Shown piece by piece: positions 49,306-59,095 of a DNA stretch of 64,000 nucleotides (positions are counted from its first letter, which is position 1; every line of letters begins with the position of its first letter). The DNA is taken from the NCBI RefSeq assembly GCF_018612915.1, contig NZ_JAGGRL010000004.1, positions 62,001-126,000 of the forward strand, read 5' to 3'. A program made the position numbers and the translations under genes. This DNA is from Stenotrophomonas sp. ISL-67 (GTDB lineage: Bacteria; Pseudomonadota; Gammaproteobacteria; Xanthomonadales; Xanthomonadaceae). The notes under the pieces were generated by a model. The model saw only the letters and a list, made by a program, of their open reading frames with translations, had not been told where the DNA came from and made no database searches.

Positions 49306-50412
49306 TTACCGCGGATAGGCCAACAGCACCACCAGATCCTGCTCCCCCCGCTGCTGCAGCGCATGCAGGCTGCCCACCCGGGTCAGCAGGGCATCGCCCG
49401 CCGCCACGTCGTACTGCTTCCCATCCAGCACATAGCTGCCCTGCCCGCTGACGATGTAATAGATCTCGTCCTTGTGCTGCGGGTGCAGGCCGATGCCGGC
49501 GCCCTTGTGCAGCACGCGCTTGCGCAGCACGAACGGCAGGTCCTTGTCGTCGGCAAAGAACGGGTACGCGGTGGTCGGTCCTGCGCCGCCATGCGGGCCG
49601 GGCTGGGTAATGGCGATATCGCGCTCGTGGACCACGCGCGAGGGCTTGGCCGCATCACTGCCCTGCCCTGCAGGTTCGCTCACGTCGCAGTCGATATCGC
49701 GCTTCAACGCGGTTTTCAGCTCCGGCTTCAACGCCACCCAGTCGCGCACCACCAGGCAGGCCACAGCGGTGGCACCGGCAACGCTGAAGTGCGTGCCGTC
49801 GGCCTTGTTCTGTTCGGGCACGAACATGAAATACGGTTTGGCGCCCTGCTCGCCCAGCGCGCGGATCCAGCGGGTGGAACTGGCGTTGAGGTCGATCAGC
49901 GCCACCTGTTCGCGCGCGGCCAGCTGCTTCATGGCCTGGGTATACAGCGCATGGGTGTCCAGCAGCGCGCCGAAGTCGTACAGCAGCCGCGCTACCGGGG
50001 TGATCAGCACGGGGGTGGCGCCCTTGTCGCGGGCCAGCTGGATGTAGCGCTGCAGGTAGCGCGGGTAGGCCGTGGCTGGTTCGTTGTAGCGGGTGGGGTC
50101 TTCGAACTTGGCGTCGTTGTGGCCGAACTGGATCAGCAGGACGTCGCCGGGCCTGATGTCGGCGGCGATGGCGTCCAAGCGCTTTTCCTCGATGAAACTG
50201 CGTGCGCTGCGGCCGCCCTTGGCGTGGTTGCGCACCTCCCACACGGCCGGGTCGAGGTAGCTCTGCAGTGCCTGGCCCCAGCCGGCCTGCGGGGCGCGTT
50301 CCGGACCGTATTCGGCGGCGGTGGAATCACCGGCGATGAAAACCCGCTGCGGCGCAGCGTGGGTCACGGTGGAGAACAACAGCAACGACAGCAGCAACGA
50401 AAAGCGCAGCAT
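49306..50412 (-). CDS. SGNH-family acetylesterase fused to a C-terminal cupin domain
   Basis: A 368-residue secreted protein (signal LLLSLLLFSTVTHAA). The SGNH domain is like rhamnogalacturonan acetylesterases: FIAGDSTAAEYG (Ser30), AKGGRSARSF, QFGHNDAKFE and DGTHFSVAGA. From ~260 on, a cupin domain appears: LHKGAGIGLHPQHKDEIYYIVSGQGSYVLDGKQYDVAAGDALL. The Ser-hydrolase half probably removes acetyl groups from pectin fragments; the cupin may bind sugar or a metal. It is the last gene of the kduI-kduD unit, separated from kduD by a BIME. Confidence 0.82.
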   Translation of the reverse strand: MLRFSLLLSLLLFSTVTHAAPQRVFIAGDSTAAEYGPERAPQAGWGQALQSYLDPAVWEVRNHAKGGRSARSFIEEKRLDAIAADIRPGDVLLIQFGHNDAKFEDPTRYNEPATAYPRYLQRYIQLARDKGATPVLITPVARLLYDFGALLDTHALYTQAMKQLAAREQVALIDLNASSTRWIRALGEQGAKPYFMFVPEQNKADGTHFSVAGATAVACLVVRDWVALKPELKTALKRDIDCDVSEPAGQGSDAAKPSRVVHERDIAITQPGPHGGAGPTTAYPFFADDKDLPFVLRKRVLHKGAGIGLHPQHKDEIYYIVSGQGSYVLDGKQYDVAAGDALLTRVGSLHALQQRGEQDLVVLLAYPR

Positions 50413-50423
50413 GTTCGTCCCCC

Positions 50424-50493
50424 GTAGCGCCGGGCTCTGCCCGGCGATCGCGCGGTGTCAGGAGTGCGTGGGCCGGGCAGAGCCCGGCGCTAC
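50424..50493. repeat. BIME between the esterase-cupin gene and kduD
   Basis: Two facing GTAGCGCCGGGC-type REPs with a ~25-bp spacer. It may separate the kduD and esterase messages. Confidence 0.8.
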
Positions 50494-50499
50494 GCGATG

Positions 50500-50522
50500 G
50501 ATATCGACCGTTGGTCGATATC
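50500..50522. terminator. Perfect hairpin just after kduD
   Basis: GATATCGACC and GGTCGATATC, 10-bp perfect arms with a GTT loop, 6 bp beyond the kduD stop. There is no T-run; attenuator or mRNA-end role is uncertain. Confidence 0.5.
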
Positions 50523-50528
50523 GGTGCA

Positions 50529-51284
50529 TCACCTCGCCAGCCAACCGCCGTCGACTGGAATCACCGAACCGTTGACGTAATCCGAGGCGCTGGAGGCCAG
50601 GAACACGGCGGTGCCGGCGAGGTCTTCCGGCGTACCCCAGCGGCCGGCCGGGATGCGGTCGAGGATGGACTTGTTGCGGTCCTCGTCGGCGCGCAGCGCG
50701 GCGGTGTTGTCGGTGGCCATGTAGCCCGGGGCGATGGCGTTGACGTTGATGCCCTTGTTGGCCCACTCGTTGGCCAGCAGGCGGGTGATGCCGGCGATGC
50801 CGCTCTTGCTGGCGGTGTACGACGGCACCCGGATACCGCCCTGGAAGGACAGCATCGAGGCGATGTTGATGATTTTGCCGCGGCCCTGCGCGATGAAATG
50901 ACGACCCGCCGCCTGCGAGATGAAGAACGCGGACTTGATGTTGACGTTCATCACGTCGTCCCAGTCCTGCTCGCTGAAGTCCACCGCATCAGCGCGGCGG
51001 ATCAGGCCGGCGTTGTTGACCAGGATGTCCAGGCCGCCCAGGCCTTCCACGGTTTCGCGGATCACCCGCTCCACCGGCTCGATGCTGATCAGGTTCGCTT
51101 CCACCGCCAGGCAGCGGCGGCCCAGCGACGTGATTTTCGCGATGGTCTCGGTGGGCGGCGCGATGCCGGCCACGGCGACATCGGCGCCGGCCTGTGCCAG
51201 CGCCACCGCGATACCCTGCCCCAGGCCGGTGTTGCCACCGGTGACGAGGGCGATCTTGCCTTCCAGACTGAACGGATTAGCCAT
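50529..51284 (-). CDS. kduD: 2-dehydro-3-deoxy-D-gluconate 5-dehydrogenase
   Basis: A 251-residue SDR. It reduces 2,5-diketo-3-deoxygluconate to KDG, downstream of KduI in pectin and uronate breakdown. NAD motif TGGNTGLGQG, NNAG, catalytic Ser in ASMLSFQ, YTASKSG. The ending DYVNGSVIPVDGGWLAR is the usual KduD tail. It is cotranscribed after kduI (67-bp gap). Confidence 0.94.
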   Translation of the reverse strand: MANPFSLEGKIALVTGGNTGLGQGIAVALAQAGADVAVAGIAPPTETIAKITSLGRRCLAVEANLISIEPVERVIRETVEGLGGLDILVNNAGLIRRADAVDFSEQDWDDVMNVNIKSAFFISQAAGRHFIAQGRGKIINIASMLSFQGGIRVPSYTASKSGIAGITRLLANEWANKGINVNAIAPGYMATDNTAALRADEDRNKSILDRIPAGRWGTPEDLAGTAVFLASSASDYVNGSVIPVDGGWLAR

Positions 51285-51351
51285 TGCGGTTACGGTCCTT
51301 ATTCAATGCGGCACAGGCGCCGCCCGCCCAGTGCGGGCGGCGCACGAAACG

Positions 51352-52326
<975 letters not shown>

Positions 52327-52356
52327 TCACCGTTACAGGGACTAAGGAGTCACGAC

Positions 52357-52455
52357 TAACGGTATGCCCGCCTGGCGGCGGCCACCCTTCGGGCCGTCGG
52401 TAAACGACGTTAGGAACGGCTGCGCCGTTCCTTGCGTGACCTACCGGATTGATCC
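52357..52455 (+). repeat. Multi-hairpin intergenic element, copy 2
   Basis: TATGCCCGCC, GGCGGCCACCCT, hairpin CGTCG-GTAAA-CGACG (52395-52409), hairpin AGGAACGGC-TGC-GCCGTTCCT (52412-52432), then CCGGATTGATCC. It matches 30148-30272 (reverse strand). It lies after the LacI-type gene stop. A further inverted repeat ACCGTTA/TAACGGT lies at ~52329-52363. Confidence 0.65.
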
Positions 52456-52479
52456 CCTCCGGGGCTCAATCCTCCCGGG

Positions 52480-53541
52480 TTAGTCCTCCGGCGGTTGGCA
52501 CGAATCGCGCACGATCAGATGCGGGCGCACGCTGGCGATCTGCAGCGCGGCCTGGCCGTCGGGTTGGACCAGCATCGCCGCGGCAGTGCGGCCGGTGTCG
52601 CGGGTGTGGCGGCGTACCGAGGTCAGCGACGGCCACAGGCGCGAGGCCAGCGGGCTGTCGTCGTAGCCGATGATGGACAGCTGGCGCGGAATGTTGATGC
52701 CCGCGCGCAGCGCCACCTTGTAGATGCCGGCGGCCATTTCATCGTTACCGGTGAAGATAGCGGTCGGGCGCTGTTTGCCCAGCAGCAGCTTCTCGGCGGC
52801 GGCCACGCCGGATTCGAAGGTGTAGCCGGCCTCCACGATGCGTCCGGGCGGCAGCTCGATCCCGCGCTGGGCGAGGGCATCGATGAAGCCGGCGGTGCGC
52901 TCGTGCGCCGAACGGTAGGCACTGGGGCCGGTGACCAGCGCAATGTCACGGTGGCCAAGCGAGAGCAGGTAATCGGCGGCTTCGGCGGCGCCGTCGCGGT
53001 CGTGGGTGACCACCATCTGCGAGGTTTCGTCCAGCGGCAGCGCGGCGATGCGGGTGAAGCGGCAGCCGATCTCATCCAGCATGTCCACCAGCGCCTGGTC
53101 TTCGGAGGCGCGTGGCACCAGGATCACCCCGTGCAGCTTCTGCTGCTGCACGAAGCGGCGCACGCCCTCGATGTAACCCGGGCTGCGCGAATCGCAGGGG
53201 TGCACCACCAGCTCGAAACTGGAGCCGCGCAGCGCATCCAGCGCGCCGTACTGCATGTCCACGATGTACTGCGCGGTCGGGTTGTCGTAGACCATGCCGA
53301 TCAGGAATGAACGACGGAAGGCCAGGCCGCGCGCGAGCGGGTCGGGTGTGTAGCCCACCTCGCGCATCAGCGTTTCCACCTTCTCGCGGGTGTCCTTGCG
53401 CACCAATGGCGAGTTGTTGATGATCCGCGAAACCGTTTTCTTGGATACCCCCGACAGACGCGCGATGTCGTTGATCGTGGCGGCCTTGCCTTTGGTCAAC
53501 CCGTACGGTGAAGCAGCGTCGGTCTTGGTGCGCAGTGACAT
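52480..53541 (-). CDS. LacI-family transcriptional regulator
   Basis: A 353-residue regulator. HTH ATINDIARLSGVSKKTVSRIINN (~21-43) with hinge NSPLVRKDTREKVETLMREVGYTPDPLARGL, then a periplasmic-binding-like effector domain (IGMVYDNPTAQYIVDMQYGALDAL, VTGPSAYRSAHERTAGF, AIFTGNDEMAAGIYKVALRAGINIP). It sits inside the uronate locus between the GH43 and kduI genes. The likely inducer is a uronate or keto-deoxy sugar, and it probably binds the 14-bp shared site. Confidence 0.92.
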   Translation of the reverse strand: MSLRTKTDAASPYGLTKGKAATINDIARLSGVSKKTVSRIINNSPLVRKDTREKVETLMREVGYTPDPLARGLAFRRSFLIGMVYDNPTAQYIVDMQYGALDALRGSSFELVVHPCDSRSPGYIEGVRRFVQQQKLHGVILVPRASEDQALVDMLDEIGCRFTRIAALPLDETSQMVVTHDRDGAAEAADYLLSLGHRDIALVTGPSAYRSAHERTAGFIDALAQRGIELPPGRIVEAGYTFESGVAAAEKLLLGKQRPTAIFTGNDEMAAGIYKVALRAGINIPRQLSIIGYDDSPLASRLWPSLTSVRRHTRDTGRTAAAMLVQPDGQAALQIASVRPHLIVRDSCQPPED

Positions 53542-53581
53542 GTGTTCAAACCAATGGAGGTCTATGGAGGCTGCCGGCCAC

Positions 53582-55165
53582 TCAATCGAGGGCGCGGTAG
53601 CGGAACTGGCGGAAGTGGACCTTGCCGTCGCCGGCGGCGTACAGGGCCGGCTTCAGGGCGAGGAACTTGCCGACCACATTGTGATGGTAGCCGGAGACTT
53701 CCATCTGAACCGGGTACTTCTGCCAGGTTTTGCCATCGGAGCTGGAGTGGATGGTGACGATGTGCCGGTTGTTGGTCACCCGAAGCCACAGCTTGCCACC
53801 TTTCGCACTGGGCGCCAGCCGGGTGGGTCGCTCCTCGCCATAGCGGTGCATGATGAACTTCTCGCCGTTGCTGCCCACGCCTACGTACAGCTTGTCGCTG
53901 TAGAAGAGCAGGGCGCCGCCGATGGCACCGGGTTCGATGTCCATTTCGACCTCGAACTGGTAGGCCTGGTCACCGGCGATGGCGGTCAGCGGCGAGCTGT
54001 CCTTCGGGGTGTCGCCCTTGCCCTGCAGGGTCATCCCCCCGCTGCCGAAGCCCAGCCGTTTGTACTCGTCCTGGGCCGGATTGAAGAACGACCATTGCGC
54101 GCCAAGGGTCTTGCCGGTGAAGTCGTCGGACAGCGCCATGCCGTGGGGGCCCACCGATTCGCCCGACGGCTTGGCCAGCGGCTGGCCCAGATCGCCGCCC
54201 TTGGCTACGAACCAGCCATCGTCGGTCCACTCGATCGGCTCCAGCAGCGCCTGGCGGCCCAGCGTCCAATATCCGTTCTCGTAGCCGTGGTACATCATCC
54301 ACCAGCGCCCGTCGGTGCCTTCCACCACGGTGGCGTGGCCGCGCGACCACCACGGCTCACTGGCGGACTTCGTGCGCGTGATCGGGTTGTTCGGCGCGTT
54401 CACCCACGGCCCATGGATCGAACGCGAGCGCGCGGTGATCACCATGTGCCCGGTGGGCGGGCCGGCGGTGCCGCCCACGGCGGTGGTCATGTAGTACCAG
54501 CCGTTGTGGAAATTGATCTTGGGGCCTTCCTGCGCGTATGCCTCCACGTCCCAGCTTTCCGGGTACTTCCAGCCGTCGTACACGTGCTTGGGGGTGCCCA
54601 CCACGCTCAGGCCATCGTCGGCCAGCTGCACGTAGGCCCCGCCACTGAGGAACAGGTAGCGCTTGCCGTCTTCGCCCACCGCGTGGCCCGGGTCGATGTA
54701 GCCGCCCAGGCCGATGTCGATCGGCTCGCTCCACGGCCCGCGGATGCTGTCGGACCACACCACGAAGTTGCTGCGGGTCTCGCCGGTGCGGGCCGGGAAG
54801 TAGATGTAGTAACGGCCTTCGTGCTTGACGATGTCCGGCGCCCAGATCGCGCCCACGTTCTTCGTGATCGCGTGGCCCATCGGCTGCCAGTTCACCAGAT
54901 CGCGCGAATGCCAGATCGGCAGGCCCGGGTAGGCATCGAACGAGGACAGGGTGAGGTAGTAATCGTCGCCATCCTTCAGCACCGAGGGATCCGGGCGGTC
55001 GCCGGCGAACACCGGGTTGAGGAAGGTGCCGTTGCCCAGGTCGGCCTGGCGCTGGTTCTCGATGCCGCGCTTCCAGGAGGTAGCGGGCGCATCGGCGGCG
55101 TGCAGGGCACCGGCCAACAACACGCCAGCGGTGGCCAGCCCGGCCAGCAGGGTCTTCATACGCAT
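53582..55165 (-). CDS. Secreted glycoside hydrolase family 43-type enzyme with C-terminal lectin-like domain
   Basis: A 527-residue protein; GGGAGACC precedes the ATG and a signal peptide follows (LLAGLATAGVLLAGALHA). The five-bladed propeller has catalytic candidates Asp59 (DRPDPSVL), Asp in IWAPDIV and Glu in YAQEGPKI. The C-terminal ~200 residues form a concanavalin-like beta sandwich (DDFTGKTLGAQWSFF to FRQFRYRALD). GH43 members cleave beta-xylosides, alpha-arabinosides or galactans, so this may trim pectin side chains. It lies between the LacI and TRAP genes. Confidence 0.9.
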   Translation of the reverse strand: MRMKTLLAGLATAGVLLAGALHAADAPATSWKRGIENQRQADLGNGTFLNPVFAGDRPDPSVLKDGDDYYLTLSSFDAYPGLPIWHSRDLVNWQPMGHAITKNVGAIWAPDIVKHEGRYYIYFPARTGETRSNFVVWSDSIRGPWSEPIDIGLGGYIDPGHAVGEDGKRYLFLSGGAYVQLADDGLSVVGTPKHVYDGWKYPESWDVEAYAQEGPKINFHNGWYYMTTAVGGTAGPPTGHMVITARSRSIHGPWVNAPNNPITRTKSASEPWWSRGHATVVEGTDGRWWMMYHGYENGYWTLGRQALLEPIEWTDDGWFVAKGGDLGQPLAKPSGESVGPHGMALSDDFTGKTLGAQWSFFNPAQDEYKRLGFGSGGMTLQGKGDTPKDSSPLTAIAGDQAYQFEVEMDIEPGAIGGALLFYSDKLYVGVGSNGEKFIMHRYGEERPTRLAPSAKGGKLWLRVTNNRHIVTIHSSSDGKTWQKYPVQMEVSGYHHNVVGKFLALKPALYAAGDGKVHFRQFRYRALD

Positions 55166-55247
55166 GCGGGGTCTCCCTTGTTCGGTGCAGGACCCGCCCG
55201 CGCAGGCGGGTCCACGTCAGCGGTGGCGGCACGGGGCCGCCCCGCGG

Positions 55248-56531
55248 TCAGGCGCGCAGCAGCGCCGGCAGCCACAGCGACAGCTGCGGGAAGAAGGTCA
55301 CGATGAACAGCACGCCCAGCGCGGCGAACCAGAACGGCCAGATCGAGCGCATGCTTTCGCCCACGCTGATCTTGCCGATCGCCGTGCCGATGAACAGCAC
55401 CGAGCCCACCGGGGGGGTCACCAGGCCCAGGCCACCGGTCAGCACCAGCACCAGGCCGAAGTGGATCGGGTCGATCCCGTAGGCCTTGGCCACCGGCAGG
55501 AAGATCGGCGTGCAGATCAGGATCATCGGCGCCAGGTCCATGAAGGTGCCCAGCAGCAGCAACATCACCACGATCATCAGCAGCACCATGAACTGGCTGT
55601 GCGCGAACGACTGCAGGAACGCCACCGCCGCCGCCGGCACCTGCAGGAACGCCAGCAGCCAGCCGAACACCGCCGCCGCCGCGATCACGAACAGGATCAC
55701 GCCCGTGCTGCGCGCGGCATGGGTCACCGTGCCCAGGAACTCGCGCCAGTTGAGCTGGCGGTACAGCACCGTAGTCACCAGCAGCGCGTAGACAACGGCA
55801 ATGGCCGCGCTCTCCACCGCGGTGAAGATGCCCGCGCGGATACCGATGAAGATCAGCGCCACCAGGCCCAGGCCGGGCAGGGCGGAGACCATGCGCAGCA
55901 GTACCGCGCGCCACCCCGGGAACACTTCCACCCCGTAACCACGGCGCCGCGCCACCACGTAGCCGGTGACCATCAGCGTCACCGTCATCAGCAGCGCCGG
56001 CACGATGCCCGCTGCGAACAGGTCGGCGATGGACAGCCCGCCACCGGCGGCCGCCGAGAACAGGATCAGGTTGTGCGACGGTGGCACCAGCAACGCCACC
56101 AGCGCGGCGGTGATGCTCACGTTCACGGCGAAATCGCGGTCATAGCCGCGCTTGACCATCTGCGGAATCATGGTGCCGCCCACCGCCGACACGTCGGCGA
56201 TCGCCGAACCGGACACACCGCCGAAGAACAGCGACGACAGGATCGACACCTGGCCAAGGCCGCCGCGCATGCGCCCCACCAGCGACGACGCCAGCGCGAT
56301 AAGCCGTTCGGAAATGCCGCCACGCATCATGATTTCACCGGCGAAGATGAACAATGGAATGGCGATGAGCGAGGCAGAACCGGTGCCCGCCGAAATCTGC
56401 TGCACCAGCACCAGCGTCGGCAGGTCCAGGTACCACAGCGTGGCAAGCGCCGCTGCGGCCAGCGCATACGCCACCGGCACGCCGAGCAGCAGCAGTACCG
56501 CAAATACAGTGAAAAGGATCGTGATACCCAT
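55248..56531 (-). CDS. TRAP transporter large permease (DctM type)
   Basis: A 427-residue membrane protein with about 12 hydrophobic segments. TRAP signature stretches include IPLFIFAGEIMMRGGISERLI, SSLFFGGVSGSAIADVSAVGG, MVKRGYDRDFAVNVSITAAL, and GLGLVTPPVGSVLFIGTAIGKI. It is the ion-coupled permease of the three-part uptake system with the two genes upstream (3-bp gap to the small permease). Substrate: probably unsaturated or oligo-uronate, by context. Confidence 0.94.
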   Translation of the reverse strand: MGITILFTVFAVLLLLGVPVAYALAAAALATLWYLDLPTLVLVQQISAGTGSASLIAIPLFIFAGEIMMRGGISERLIALASSLVGRMRGGLGQVSILSSLFFGGVSGSAIADVSAVGGTMIPQMVKRGYDRDFAVNVSITAALVALLVPPSHNLILFSAAAGGGLSIADLFAAGIVPALLMTVTLMVTGYVVARRRGYGVEVFPGWRAVLLRMVSALPGLGLVALIFIGIRAGIFTAVESAAIAVVYALLVTTVLYRQLNWREFLGTVTHAARSTGVILFVIAAAAVFGWLLAFLQVPAAAVAFLQSFAHSQFMVLLMIVVMLLLLGTFMDLAPMILICTPIFLPVAKAYGIDPIHFGLVLVLTGGLGLVTPPVGSVLFIGTAIGKISVGESMRSIWPFWFAALGVLFIVTFFPQLSLWLPALLRA

Positions 56532-56534
56532 GAC

Positions 56535-57068
56535 TCAGCGGTCTCCCTCTGCTTCAACAACCGCCGGTTGCGCGGCCTGCACCATCTGGTTCAACGCGAA
56601 CACCGCCATCAGCGCACCGCCAATCGACAATGGCAGGTAGTTGATGCTCTGCGGCAGGTTGGCGCCGGCGGTCTTGATATCCAGCCCGTCGATCAGCAGC
56701 ACACCGCCCCACCAGGCAATGACCACGCCCAGCACGGCCACCACCAGCGCAGCGAATACATCCACCGCGCGGCGCAGGTTCGGGCGCATGTGCGCGGCCA
56801 GCAGGAAGAAGCCGAAGTGACGGCGGGTGTGCACGCCGGTGGCCGCGCCCAGGCTCATCGCCGTGGCCAGCAACAGCAGGGTCACCGGCTCGGTCCAGCT
56901 GGGCGAATCGTTGATGACGTAGCGGGCAAACACCTGCCAGCCCTGCACCACCACCAGCCCGAGCAGGGCGAGTACGGCGATGTAAATGGCCACGTCGGCA
57001 ATGGCATCCAGCGCGCGTTGTGGCGCCGAACGGAGGTCTACTACGGTTTCGGAAGTCGTGTCGGACAT
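56535..57068 (-). CDS. TRAP transporter small permease (DctQ type)
   Basis: A 177-residue protein from the ATG at 57068. Four hydrophobic segments: IYIAVLALLGLVVVQGWQVFARY, LLLLATAMSLGAATG, FAALVVAVLGVVIAW and LSIGGALMAVFALN. The pattern WTEPVTLLLLATAMSLGAATGVHTRRHFGF is typical of DctQ. It couples the binding protein to the large permease. Confidence 0.9.
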   Translation of the reverse strand: MSDTTSETVVDLRSAPQRALDAIADVAIYIAVLALLGLVVVQGWQVFARYVINDSPSWTEPVTLLLLATAMSLGAATGVHTRRHFGFFLLAAHMRPNLRRAVDVFAALVVAVLGVVIAWWGGVLLIDGLDIKTAGANLPQSINYLPLSIGGALMAVFALNQMVQAAQPAVVEAEGDR

Positions 57069-57079
57069 CGCGGCGGGCC

Positions 57080-58084
57080 TCAGGCGAAGTCGCGGATGCG
57101 ACGGGTAAGGGCAGCCAGCTCCGGCCGCTGCAGGTACTGCTGCAGCAACGGGTCGGCGGCCTTGCGGAAGGCCGGCATGTCGACCTCGTTGAACTGGATG
57201 CCGAAGTCGGCCACGGCCTGGCGGGCGGTGCTTTCCGAGGCATCCCACTGCTGGCGCATCACCCCGACCGACTCGCGCGCGGTCTGCAGCAGCAGCTGGC
57301 GATCTTCCGGGTTGAGCGTTTCAAAGCTGCGGCGTGACATCAACAGCACGTCCGGCGCATACGAATGCTCGCTCTGCGACCAGTAGCGCGCGGCCTCGAA
57401 ATGGCGGCTGGAGTGGAAGCTGCGCATGTTGTTTTCCGCACCGTCGATCATGTGCGTTTCCATGCCCGAGAACGTATCGCCCAGCGACATCGGGGTCGGG
57501 TTGGCACCGAGCAGGCGCATCAGCTGGATGAAGATGTCGGAGTTGGCCACGCGCAGCTTCAGGCCGTGCAGGTCCGTCGGCTGCACGATCGGGTGCTTGG
57601 TGTTGTAGAAGCAGCGCGCGCCGGAATCGTAGATCGCCAGGCCGACCAGGTCGCGCGTTTCAAATCCGCGCAGCACCGTATCGGCCACGCCACCGTCGAG
57701 CGCACGGCGCATGTGCGCCACCGATTCGAACACGTAGGGCAGGCACAGCGCCTGGGTCAGCGGGAACGCGTTGTTGAGTGCGCCCGAGTACACGCGGGTG
57801 ATGTCGATGACGCCAAAGCGGGCCATGTCGATCGCCTCGGACTCGCGGCCGAGCTGGCCGGAGTGGTACTGGCGCAGCCTGAGGCGGCCACCGGTTTTTT
57901 CTTCCAGCTGCTGGCCGATCCACTTCACCGCGGTCACGGTGGGGTAGTCGGCCACATGCACATCGGTGGCGGTCAGCAACCGCGCGCCGTCGGGCGCGGT
58001 GCTGCTGGAGCCGGAACATGCCGACAGCGCGGGCACGCTCAGCGCGCCCAGACTGGTGGCAAGGAAACTTCTGCGAGTAATCAT
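57080..58084 (-). CDS. TRAP transporter substrate-binding protein (DctP type)
   Basis: A 334-residue periplasmic protein; GGGAGGGCGCAG precedes the ATG. The leader combines RR and a lipobox-like end (MITRRSFLATSLGALSVPALSAC), so it may be exported by Tat and lipidated. Family blocks: VDITRVYSGALNNAFPL, GLKLRVANSDIFIQLMRLLGANPTPMSLGDTFSGMETHMIDGAENN, where the Arg contacts the substrate carboxylate. It binds the acid sugar delivered to the permease. Confidence 0.92.
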   Translation of the reverse strand: MITRRSFLATSLGALSVPALSACSGSSSTAPDGARLLTATDVHVADYPTVTAVKWIGQQLEEKTGGRLRLRQYHSGQLGRESEAIDMARFGVIDITRVYSGALNNAFPLTQALCLPYVFESVAHMRRALDGGVADTVLRGFETRDLVGLAIYDSGARCFYNTKHPIVQPTDLHGLKLRVANSDIFIQLMRLLGANPTPMSLGDTFSGMETHMIDGAENNMRSFHSSRHFEAARYWSQSEHSYAPDVLLMSRRSFETLNPEDRQLLLQTARESVGVMRQQWDASESTARQAVADFGIQFNEVDMPAFRKAADPLLQQYLQRPELAALTRRIRDFA

Positions 58085-58121
58085 CTGCGCCCTCCCAAGC
58101 GTACTCGCCATGGCCGCACGG

Positions 58122-58943
58122 TTACCCGGCGGCGATGGCCCTGCAGGTAATGTCGCCGTAACCGGCGAAACGGATCAGTGCCTGTTGGCCTACGGCAATG
58201 TCATGGATACCGGTGGCATTGCCACTGGCGATCAGATCGCCGGCCTTCAGCGGGCGGCCGCGCTGGGCCGAACGGGCCAGCGCGAACGCGTACGCGGTGC
58301 GCAGGCCGCCGGGCAGCAGGGTGGCACCGCCGGTACCCACCACCTCGCCGTCGATACGGGTTTCAGCGCGCAGGTCGGCGTCGTCCAGCGCGGTCCAGTC
58401 CGGAATCTCCGGGCCGAGCACCAGGCCGTTGTTGTTGCCAAAGTCCGACACCACCACACGCGGGCCCAGCTTGTTGATCGTGGCCAGCGGGCTGCTGGCC
58501 ACTTCCACCCCGATGAACAGCCTGGCGGGCAGGGCTTCGGCCTCTTCGGCGGTCCAGTGCAGCTTGTCGGCCGGGGCGTCCTGCTGGAGCTGGATCACGT
58601 ACTCGGCTTCGACCGCGCCAAAGCCGCCGACGAACACCGGAATATCCACTGTTCCACCGGTAGCATTCCAGAACCGCTGAGAGAAAATCGGGCCCAGCAG
58701 GCGGTCGTCGCCGGAGCTGTCACGGCGCTCGGCCGCGATGTAGCCCACCTTCCAGCCCACCACCTGGTCGTCCCAGAGCGCGATGGCCTGGTCCTGTACC
58801 TGGTAGGCGGTCACCAGGTCAGCCGGGATGGTTCCCGGGAATTCCGGTAGTGACCGACCCTGCTGGCGGGCCGTGACGAACGCGCGGGCGATGTCGCCCA
58901 ACCCCTGTTCTGGCAGGTCCTGTTTGCCTTGATCGTTGCTCAA
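58122..58943 (-). CDS. 2-keto-4-pentenoate hydratase-family protein
   Basis: A 273-residue protein. The TTG at 58943 is preferred (GGGAG 6 bases before it) over an ATG at 58976. It belongs to the fumarylacetoacetase/hydratase superfamily (MhpD/HpaH): YQVQDQAIALWDDQVVGWKVGYIA, GAVEAEYVIQL (Glu metal ligands), FIGVEVASSPL, FGNNNGLVLGPE, and GNATGIHDIAVGQQALIRF. It is first in the TRAP-GH43-LacI unit. Its precise substrate here is unclear; 2-keto-acid hydration is plausible. Confidence 0.85.
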   Translation of the reverse strand: MSNDQGKQDLPEQGLGDIARAFVTARQQGRSLPEFPGTIPADLVTAYQVQDQAIALWDDQVVGWKVGYIAAERRDSSGDDRLLGPIFSQRFWNATGGTVDIPVFVGGFGAVEAEYVIQLQQDAPADKLHWTAEEAEALPARLFIGVEVASSPLATINKLGPRVVVSDFGNNNGLVLGPEIPDWTALDDADLRAETRIDGEVVGTGGATLLPGGLRTAYAFALARSAQRGRPLKAGDLIASGNATGIHDIAVGQQALIRFAGYGDITCRAIAAG

Positions 58944-59005
58944 GCGGGTCTCCCGGTGATTTGTTGCACTGCCCATCGACAGCGCTTGGATGAGCTGTAT
59001 ATGGT

Positions 59006-59019
59006 AAACCGGTGTCATT
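59006..59019 (+). promoter_or_regulatory. Shared operator-like site in the divergent hydratase/esterase promoter
   Basis: AAACCGGTGTCATT, the same 14 bp as at 52272-52285. It is 63 bp from the hydratase start and 77 bp from the esterase start, so one site could serve both directions. Confidence 0.6.
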
Positions 59020-59095
59020 GGCAATGTGCAGCGCGTCAGAACCCGCACGGGCCGGCGCGTTACCGTTTACCCACCCCCGACGAGGACTGCCGCGG

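Noticed and set aside
55017-57386. 789-residue plus-strand ORF across the TRAP transporter
   Set aside because: His/Gln/Arg-rich shadow of membrane-protein codons on the other strand; no family features.
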